From contig JAHIOY010000141.1 in the NCBI GenBank assembly GCA_018894495.1, positions 1 through 8,156 on the forward strand: a stretch of DNA of 8,156 nucleotides. The letters are read 5' to 3'. Under the pieces are notes generated by a model, which saw only the letters and a list, made by a program, of their open reading frames with translations, was not told the DNA's origin and did no database searches. Source of the stretch: Patescibacteria group bacterium (GTDB lineage: Bacteria; Patescibacteriota; Minisyncoccia; Minisyncoccales; JAHIOY01). The stretch's first letter is position 1. Every line of letters begins with the position of its first letter. Below are positions 1 through 4,487 of this stretch, piece after piece. The position numbers were made by a program, and so were the translations under genes.

Positions 1-761
1 GTAGCTAAAACGAAGTCATCTGGTTCTGGCTGTTGAAGAATCCCATACATTCCTTCTATATATTCTTGAGCCAGTCCCCAGTCCCTTTTGGCGTCTAAAT
101 TTCCCAAATAAATTTTTTTATCAAGACCAGCTTTAATTCTGGCGATGGCTGAAGTGATTTTTTTGGTAACGAAAGTTGGACCTCGGCGAAACCCTTCGTG
201 ATTAAAAAGAATGCCATTGGAGGCAAAAATTCCGTACGCCTCTCGATAAAAACGGGTAATATGATAAGAAAAAACTTTAGCGCAGGCATAAGGACTTCTT
301 GGATGAAAGGGCGTATTTTCATTTTGGGGCGGGGGTGAACTTCCAAACATCTCGCTTGAAGCCGCCATATAAAATTTTATTGGTAAACCTGAATTCTTAA
401 TTGCCTCTAAGAGCCGTAATGTTCCTAAACCATCGGTGTTAACGGTATATTCCGGCATATCAAAACTTACCCTGACATGGGACATAGCGGCTAAATGATA
501 AATCTCGTCAGGTTTAATTTGATTGATTAACTTTTCAAGATTTCCGGTGTCGGTCATGTCGCCGTAATGGGTAAATAATCTTACTCCGTTAACGTGAGGG
601 TCTTGATAAAGGTGTTCAATTCTTTGAGTGGTAAAAACACTGTCCCATCTTATGATGCCGTGGACTTCATAACCCTTGCTTAATAAAAATTCGGCCAGAT
701 AAGAACCATCTTGTCCGGCAATCCCGGTAATTAATGCTTTTTTCTTTTTTGCTTCAACCAT
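1..761 (-). CDS. gmd: GDP-mannose 4,6-dehydratase, 3' end cut by window
   Basis: This cytoplasmic short-chain dehydrogenase/reductase converts GDP-D-mannose to GDP-4-keto-6-deoxy-D-mannose, the branch point to GDP-fucose, GDP-rhamnose and related 6-deoxy sugars. I translated 253 codons by hand; the frame stays open to base 1. The protein starts MVEAKKKKALITGIAGQDGS, with the NADP-binding GxxGxxG at G13, G16 and G19. Family signatures follow in order: YHLAAMSHVRVSF at 88-100, AASSEMFG at 133-140 with the catalytic Ser/Glu pair, SPYACAK at 156-162 with the Y158-x3-K162 catalytic pair, NGILFNHE near 182-189, and NLDAKRDWG at 221-229. The usual HESPRRG is HEGFRRG here, a modest departure. Roughly 70-110 C-terminal residues are missing compared with known Gmd lengths. 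The ATG overlaps the stop of the upstream dehydrogenase as TAATG, so translation is probably coupled; no clear Shine-Dalgarno is present. ManC upstream would supply the substrate. Confidence 0.95.
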   Translation of the reverse strand, partial: MVEAKKKKALITGIAGQDGSYLAEFLLSKGYEVHGIIRWDSVFTTQRIEHLYQDPHVNGVRLFTHYGDMTDTGNLEKLINQIKPDEIYHLAAMSHVRVSFDMPEYTVNTDGLGTLRLLEAIKNSGLPIKFYMAASSEMFGSSPPPQNENTPFHPRSPYACAKVFSYHITRFYREAYGIFASNGILFNHEGFRRGPTFVTKKITSAIARIKAGLDKKIYLGNLDAKRDWGLAQEYIEGMYGILQQPEPDDFVLA

Positions 762-1462
762 TAATATTTTTTATTTTTTCTTAAAATAAATTTTGCAATT
801 TCGCTGTCCAAGAGCTCGCAGTTTAGAATAACACAATGTCCGCCGACTCCACCCGGCATATATTTTAAATATGGCCTGACAACTTCGGGTTTGCCTAATT
901 TTTGATAACCATCGTTATATGATTTATTGGCTTCCGCGTAAATTGCGTCAAAATCCAACCCTTTCTTATCGCACCATTTTTTTATTTCTTTATTTAAGAC
1001 AATAAACCAGCCGTATTGAGTCGTATCCCAGAGTTTTAACGCCTCAGTAGTTTCCGAAGGCATAAAGAGTTTTGTTTTTATTTCCAGTCCTTCTAAATGT
1101 TTTTTTGCTAATTCACCTGCTTTTTTATCATCGGCGCCAATGTATTTAACAAAGGTTTTAATACCTTCAAAAAGTTTTGGGTGAATCCCTCTAATTGGAC
1201 TGTGGACAATCATCCCGCCGATTTTTTTTGTTGTTCCCGGAGCCACTGTGGAGTGAATGATGGTCAGTTTGGGCTTTGTCTTTTTAATTTCTTTTTTAAC
1301 GATTTCAATAAATTTCTCATTCCAAGGAATGCAGACATTCAAAATTTCCACTCCTTCCAAGCCATCATCGCGATTAAGGTCTTTAATTTTAGGGTCGCAA
1401 TATAATTTGGCGATGGCTTTGCCCACTTCTCCGTAACCTAAGATTCCAACTTTTGTTTGCAT
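761..1462 (-). CDS. compact UDP-glucose/GDP-mannose dehydrogenase-like protein
   Basis: This 233-residue protein resembles nucleotide-sugar 6-dehydrogenases (UDP-glucose, UDP-ManNAc or GDP-mannose dehydrogenases), which oxidise the C6 hydroxyl with NAD in two steps. It has an N-terminal Rossmann motif GILGYGEVG (G9, G11, G14) and HSTVAPGTT at 70-78, like the family's STVPVGTT. A central helical stretch around 136-186 includes SETTEALKLWDTTQ. PGGVGGHC at 203-210 places C210 where the catalytic cysteine of this family lies. The usual length is about 400-450 residues. Here the Rossmann domain is shortened after the first helix, and the C-terminal UDP-binding domain is absent, because the protein ends about 23 residues after C210. 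The start follows the HTH gene by 12 nt. A GAGAGGTGG stretch lies about 15 nt upstream, too far for a normal Shine-Dalgarno. The stop overlaps gmd. Substrate and activity are unproven; it could be a reduced enzyme or a non-catalytic relative. Confidence 0.75.
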   Translation of the reverse strand: MQTKVGILGYGEVGKAIAKLYCDPKIKDLNRDDGLEGVEILNVCIPWNEKFIEIVKKEIKKTKPKLTIIHSTVAPGTTKKIGGMIVHSPIRGIHPKLFEGIKTFVKYIGADDKKAGELAKKHLEGLEIKTKLFMPSETTEALKLWDTTQYGWFIVLNKEIKKWCDKKGLDFDAIYAEANKSYNDGYQKLGKPEVVRPYLKYMPGGVGGHCVILNCELLDSEIAKFILRKNKKY

Positions 1463-1474
1463 AGTAATTTTACT

Positions 1475-1714
1475 TTACCACCTCTCAATGGCTTTTCTGG
1501 TTTTTTGTCGGAGTTTGTTGTATGCCTGATAGACACTTGATTCAACTTTGGGCGAAACCAATCGTAAAATCTCACTGCCCCAAATGCGATAGGTGCCGCC
1601 AACTTTATATGCCTTAAGCATCCCTCTTTTTAAAAGCCGTTTAATTGTGCTTTGACTTATCTTTAAAAAATCTTGGGCTTCTTTGGTTGTATAAATTTCT
1701 TTTGGATTAATCAT
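1475..1714 (-). CDS. small excisionase/MerR-like helix-turn-helix protein
   Basis: This 79-residue protein is built around a helix-turn-helix of the excisionase/HTH_17 type. YTTKEAQDFLKISQSTIKR at 8-26 gives the two helices, and the wing-like turn LKAYKVGGTYRIW at 33-45 follows. The basic C-terminal tail (about 60-79) is Lys/Arg rich. Such proteins bind DNA as regulators or as recombination directionality factors. No integrase or prophage gene is nearby, so a regulator of the following dehydrogenase-gmd genes is the better guess. The ATG at 1714 lies six bases after a TATTAT -10 box, which implies a leaderless transcript; no Shine-Dalgarno precedes it. An imperfect inverted repeat in its own promoter could be its operator. 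The downstream gene begins 12 nt after the stop. The HTH fold is clear; the target and role are inferred. Confidence 0.8.
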   Translation of the reverse strand: MINPKEIYTTKEAQDFLKISQSTIKRLLKRGMLKAYKVGGTYRIWGSEILRLVSPKVESSVYQAYNKLRQKTRKAIERW

Positions 1715-1720
1715 AGTTTA

Positions 1721-1749
1721 ATAATAAGACACCCAGCAATGGATGTCAA
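1721..1749 (-). promoter_or_regulatory. sigma-70-type promoter for HTH-dehydrogenase-gmd
   Basis: On the minus strand a perfect TTGACA (1744-1749) is followed by a 17-base spacer and TATTAT (1721-1726), one mismatch from the TATAAT consensus. Only six bases separate the -10 box from the ATG at 1714, so the expected start of transcription is at or next to the A of the ATG. This predicts a leaderless mRNA. The promoter lies in the 76-base gap after the cupin gene and marks a second transcription unit. Run-through from manC-cupin remains possible, because I see no good terminator in the gap. Confidence 0.75.
1728..1747. repeat. imperfect inverted repeat over the HTH-gene promoter spacer
   Basis: Read on the minus strand, GACATCC and GGGTGTC are separated by six bases; six of seven arm positions are complementary. 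The repeat overlaps the end of the -35 box and nearly all of the spacer, where a bound dimer would block RNA polymerase. It is a candidate operator, perhaps for the HTH protein encoded immediately downstream. A 7-bp imperfect repeat can arise by chance, so confidence is modest. Confidence 0.4.
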
Positions 1750-1790
1750 GAGGGGTCAATTAGGTTCAAAAAGATGAATGAGCCTTTTGC

Positions 1791-2207
1791 TTAAGATTCC
1801 TTTACCCGGCCATAGTCGTCTTGGTAGCGAACGATGTCTTCCTCGTTAAATTTACCAGAGGAGATTTCAATAATTTCCCCCCCGGTTTTTTCTGCCCAAA
1901 GCCGGTGTTTTGAGCCCTTGGGAATGAAGTAAGAAAGCCCCTTTTTCATTTCAATCGTTTTGTTTTCTATTTGACAATAGAGGTTCCCGTTTGACAAAAA
2001 CCAAACCTCATCTCTCAATTTGTGGCTTTGAAGAGAAAGCCGGCTTTTGGGCTTCACTTTAATTATTTTTATATTTAATCCGTCTTCTTGCCGAAGATTA
2101 GCGAACTCTCCCCAGGGTCTTTTTGTTTTATCTGCAGCGTCACCCTTTCTAAGGGAGTTTATTAAGAGATTGTGAATTGAAGAATTCCTAACCTGGTTTG
2201 CCTTCAT
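1791..2207 (-). CDS. cupin protein, PMI type II-like (C-terminal half of ManC as separate gene)
   Basis: This 138-residue protein matches the cupin half of bifunctional mannose-1-phosphate guanylyltransferase/mannose-6-phosphate isomerase. Signature blocks are RPWGEF at 30-35, LSLQSH at 57-62, a G90-x5-P96-x-G98-x2-H101 cupin motif reading into HRLW, and EEDIVRYQDDYGR at 122-134. The family cupin motif normally reads LSLQMHHHRAEHW. Here it is LSLQSHKLRDEVW, which keeps H62 and E67 but has Leu for the second metal-type His and Val for the His after the Glu. Isomerase activity is therefore uncertain. I chose the ATG at 2207, one base after the manC stop. A TTG 42 bases upstream in the same frame would overlap manC and add a Lys-rich extension unlike the family. 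About 29 residues precede RPWGEF, which supports a genuine separate gene. It may isomerise fructose-6-phosphate to mannose-6-phosphate, or only assist ManC. Confidence 0.85.
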   Translation of the reverse strand: MKANQVRNSSIHNLLINSLRKGDAADKTKRPWGEFANLRQEDGLNIKIIKVKPKSRLSLQSHKLRDEVWFLSNGNLYCQIENKTIEMKKGLSYFIPKGSKHRLWAEKTGGEIIEISSGKFNEEDIVRYQDDYGRVKES

Positions 2208-2208
2208 A

Positions 2209-3288
2209 TTATAGATAGTCAAATTTTTTGTTTTTTTCCAATTTTTCAACTAATTTTTTAACTTTCTGGGACTCGTCTTTATTGCATATTAAAATTATAT
2301 CATCGGTCACGGCCACAATCAAGTCCCTGACGCCGAGAACGGCTACTAATTGTTTGTTTGTTGAACCGTAAACGAGCACATTTTTGGAATCAATGCCGAG
2401 GTAATTCCCTTTGATAAAATTTTTATTGGGAGAAGATAAACAATTTTTCAAAACCGTCCAACTGCCAACGTCGCTCCAGCCAACGTCTAAGGGCAGAACC
2501 GCAATTTTGGAATAATTTTCAATTATGCTGTAATCAAAACTGACGCTGTCCATTTCTCCATATTCTTTTTTCAGGACGCTTTTGAAATTCGGCTTGCCTC
2601 GGGCTTCTCTAATTCTCTCATATCTTTTGTAAGTATCGGGCACAAAATCCTTAATCGCTTTTTCCATCAAGCCCGGGGTAAAAATAAAAATTCCCATATT
2701 CCAAAGATAATTTTTATTTTTAAGATAACTTTGGGCTCTTTTTAGATTCGGTTTTTCTTTGAAAAAGGCAACCTTATAAATTTTAAAATTATTTATCTCA
2801 CTGAAAGCGGGCTTACCTCTTTTAATATAACCCAAACCAGTATCGGGAAAAATGGGTTTAGCGCCAAAAGTCAAAATATATTGAGGATTTTCGGCGACAA
2901 ATTTTTCGCCGGCTAAAATTGCTTTCTGAAATTTTTCATTTTCTTTGATTAAATGGTCAGAGGGCAAAACGACGAACGGCTGGTTAAACTCTTTTTTTTT
3001 AAGGCGGGTTAAAAAAAGAGAAATTGCCGCCACCCTTTCTCTTCTTTCCGGCTCGGCAATAATGTTTTTTGGGGGTAAATTTGAAATTTCAAATTTTACT
3101 TCTTTAACATATTCTTCATTAGTTGAAATAAAAAGAGATTTTAAAGGAAAAACGGGCAGCAATCGCTCAATGCTCTCTTGGAGCAGTGTTTTGCTGCTGA
3201 ACAATTTTTGAAATTGTTTTGGCTTTATTTTGCGGCTCAATGGCCAAAGCCGCGTTCCCTGACCCCCGGCTAAAATCAAAACTTTCAT
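2209..3288 (-). CDS. manC: mannose-1-phosphate guanylyltransferase (single-domain ManC)
   Basis: This cytoplasmic enzyme makes GDP-mannose from mannose-1-phosphate and GTP, feeding Gmd encoded downstream. The 359 residues cover a complete nucleotidyltransferase domain. The N-terminal pyrophosphorylase signature is LAGGQGTRLWPLSR at 6-19, followed by KPKQF at 22-26. Further marks are VLPSDH at 107-112, FKEKP at 176-180, LWNMGIFIF at 195-203, FDYSIIE at 251-257 and LDVGWSDVGSW at 267-277. The C-terminal segment at 288-335 fits the usual beta region, and a charged helix ends the protein. The isomerase cupin is not fused; it follows as its own gene after one base. One oddity is that the usual RNTAPA block after IIAEP is RERVAA here (83-88). 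The start is fixed by the family's MKVLILAGG N-terminus. AAAGGAG lies 16 bases upstream, beyond optimal spacing. The fic stop is 39 bases upstream, so co-transcription with fic is likely. Confidence 0.93.
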   Translation of the reverse strand: MKVLILAGGQGTRLWPLSRKIKPKQFQKLFSSKTLLQESIERLLPVFPLKSLFISTNEEYVKEVKFEISNLPPKNIIAEPERRERVAAISLFLTRLKKKEFNQPFVVLPSDHLIKENEKFQKAILAGEKFVAENPQYILTFGAKPIFPDTGLGYIKRGKPAFSEINNFKIYKVAFFKEKPNLKRAQSYLKNKNYLWNMGIFIFTPGLMEKAIKDFVPDTYKRYERIREARGKPNFKSVLKKEYGEMDSVSFDYSIIENYSKIAVLPLDVGWSDVGSWTVLKNCLSSPNKNFIKGNYLGIDSKNVLVYGSTNKQLVAVLGVRDLIVAVTDDIILICNKDESQKVKKLVEKLEKNKKFDYL

Positions 3289-3304
3289 AAATTTTAAATG
3301 GAAT

Positions 3305-3311
3305 CTCCTTT
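3305..3311 (-). promoter_or_regulatory. Shine-Dalgarno-like AAAGGAG at long spacing before manC
   Basis: On the minus strand AAAGGAG is a strong match to the anti-Shine-Dalgarno. It is 16 bases from the manC ATG, about twice the usual distance. None of the in-frame codons between it and the ATG is a start codon, so it cannot justify a longer protein. It may work poorly, work through local folding, or be chance. Confidence 0.4.
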
Positions 3312-3327
3312 GTTTTGATTCTGTTTT

Positions 3328-4272
3328 TTATCTTTTTCGTTTGCGACTTTTAATGTATCTTTCGATTGCCTCTTTGGTGGTGAGCCAATTTCTTTTGAGT
3401 TTAAAAGCGTCGATTTTGCCTTGTCTGGCTAAAAGACTCAAATATTCTTGAGAATAGGGTGTACCCCGGCCGGCTTCAGTCAAAGAAATATATTTCTTTT
3501 TCTCCGCCTCTTTTCTTGTTTTTCTAATTTCGAAAGCATCTAAATATAAATTTAAGGACCTTTCAACGTTTCTGGCAATGAAATTTACAAAGGGGGCAAA
3601 ATTTCCTCGATGGGCTTGGTCTAAGACCTGGTAATATTTCTTTCGGTCTGTTTTCAAAATTATAGCTGGCGGATATCCTTTTTTCATTAAAATAAGATTC
3701 ATTAAAAGCCGAGCTGTTCGTCCATTACCGTCAATAAATGGATGAATATGAACGAGTTTAAAATGAGATAGGGACGCCAGCTCAATCGGATTCATTTTTT
3801 GCCAATTTCTTTTAAGCCATTCCATAAAAACCTCCATCAAAGACGGCACCTCAAAAGCTTGAGGGGGCAGATAATCTGCGCCGGTAATCCTAACCTGAAC
3901 CGCCCTATATTTACCAGATTCTCTATTATTGATTTTTGTTAAAATTAAAAAATGAATCTGGCGAATCAGAGCTTCGGTAGTAGGACCTTTCTTTTTTACT
4001 AAATCCTCCAAAAAGTCAATTGCTTCTTTGTGATTAACTGCTTCCAAGTGTTCTTTCAAGGACTTACCGGCAATAGTTAATCCTTCCTGAATAACAAGCT
4101 GGGTTTCTCTTAATGTCAAAGTGTTCCCCTCAATGGCATTACTATGGTATGTCATTTCAATCGCAAACTGTTCTTTTAGTTTGGAAAGAGCGGTTTGAGG
4201 CAGCGGTCTTAAGTTATCAAGACGCTCCTTTTTTTCTTTTATTCGTTTGTATAAAGTTAGGTCAATTAACAT
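3328..4272 (-). CDS. Fic-family protein with N-terminal inhibitory helix and C-terminal HTH-like tail
   Basis: Fic enzymes transfer AMP, or another nucleotide or phosphate moiety, to target proteins. With the ATG at 4272 as residue 1 the protein has 314 residues. The catalytic motif HPFIDGNGRTAR is at 177-188, with catalytic H177, D181 and the anion-binding GNGR. SNAIEG at 44-49 matches the class II inhibitory motif [ST]xxxE[GN], with E48 expected to hold the enzyme off. A flap-like segment at 127-146 (ITGADYLPPQAFEVP) precedes the core. The tail at 262-308 (YISLTEAGRGTPYSQEYL and then LLARQGKIDAFKLKRNW) looks like an excisionase-type HTH and may bind DNA. The frame is open to an ATG at 4320, but that start lies upstream of the predicted transcription start. 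The ATG at 4272, or GTG at 4278, fits better. The gene lies 39 bases upstream of manC. No toxin or antitoxin partner is visible, and the target is unknown. Confidence 0.9.
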   Translation of the reverse strand: MLIDLTLYKRIKEKKERLDNLRPLPQTALSKLKEQFAIEMTYHSNAIEGNTLTLRETQLVIQEGLTIAGKSLKEHLEAVNHKEAIDFLEDLVKKKGPTTEALIRQIHFLILTKINNRESGKYRAVQVRITGADYLPPQAFEVPSLMEVFMEWLKRNWQKMNPIELASLSHFKLVHIHPFIDGNGRTARLLMNLILMKKGYPPAIILKTDRKKYYQVLDQAHRGNFAPFVNFIARNVERSLNLYLDAFEIRKTRKEAEKKKYISLTEAGRGTPYSQEYLSLLARQGKIDAFKLKRNWLTTKEAIERYIKSRKRKR

Positions 4273-4281
4273 TTTCACAAT

Positions 4282-4314
4282 TATCGGATAGTTTAGAATA
4301 TTATACATCCGATA
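4282..4314. repeat. perfect inverted repeat framing the fic -10 box
   Basis: TATCGGAT (4282-4289) and ATCCGATA (4307-4314) are perfect 8-bp inverted arms separated by 17 bases, with a centre-to-centre distance of 25 bp. The fic -10 box sits in the spacer. One arm overlaps the promoter spacer and the other lies around the predicted transcription start or just downstream of it. This is typical operator geometry. The HTH-like tail of the Fic protein is a natural candidate ligand (inference). Confidence 0.65.
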
Positions 4315-4327
4315 CGACATTAGTCAA
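4300..4327 (-). promoter_or_regulatory. promoter of fic-manC-cupin
   Basis: On the minus strand TTGACT (4322-4327) is followed by a 16-base spacer and a perfect TATAAT (4300-4305). Transcription would begin near 4292-4294, giving a leader of about 20 bases before the ATG at 4272. The promoter overlaps the first codons of the longer possible fic frame, which argues against that start. Confidence 0.75.
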
Positions 4328-4429
4328 CCCCCGTATTAAATTAAACGGTTGGCAACGTCAAACCTCGCCAACTCGCTTACTTTCTTAAATGATTTGACAC
4401 GCCCCCTTAGTCCTGACGCACTCAATTTA

Positions 4430-4459
4430 AAACCCGACGTTAAATTCAACGTCGGGTTT
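4430..4459 (-). terminator. 12-bp hairpin, probable terminator after the wall-protein gene
   Basis: AAACCCGACGTT (4430-4441) pairs perfectly with AACGTCGGGTTT (4448-4459) across a six-base loop. It lies 29 bases beyond the wall-protein stop in the direction of transcription. On the minus strand the stem ends in TTT and continues TAAATT, a weak U-tract. It may be an intrinsic terminator or a transcript 3'-end stabiliser. It separates the wall-protein unit from the fic promoter. Confidence 0.65.
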
Positions 4460-4468
4460 GATTTCTAG

Positions 4469-4481
4469 GGGGTCTGACCCC
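4469..4481. repeat. short palindrome GGGGTC-T-GACCCC
   Basis: Two perfect 6-bp arms flank a single T just past the wall-protein stop and next to the terminator hairpin. A one-base loop cannot form a tight RNA hairpin without opening inner pairs, so a DNA-level role is as likely: a protein site or a REP-like remnant. There is no transposase gene nearby to support a mobile origin. Confidence 0.4.
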
Positions 4482-4487
4482 TGTTAT

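Noticed and set aside
95..346. Minus-strand open frame of 83 codons
   Set aside because: It is an out-of-frame shadow inside gmd, whose frame carries the family motifs throughout this interval.
1475..1714. Prophage or integrative-element excisionase
   Set aside because: The fold fits, but no integrase, attachment repeats or phage genes are visible, and the gene leads a sugar-nucleotide operon.
1750..1790. Terminator between the cupin and HTH genes
   Set aside because: Only a weak CAAAAG/CTTTTTG pairing with an 11-base loop is seen, without a GC-rich stem.
2208..2249. TTG start extending the cupin by 14 residues
   Set aside because: It overlaps manC and adds a Lys-rich stretch, while the ATG one base after the manC stop is better placed.
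4273..4320. Longer fic start at the ATG at 4320
   Set aside because: These codons contain the TATAAT and the inverted repeat, and lie mostly upstream of the predicted transcription start.
4394..4428. Plus-strand promoter starting with TTGACA
   Set aside because: No acceptable -10 box follows at 15-19 bases, and there is no plus-strand gene downstream.
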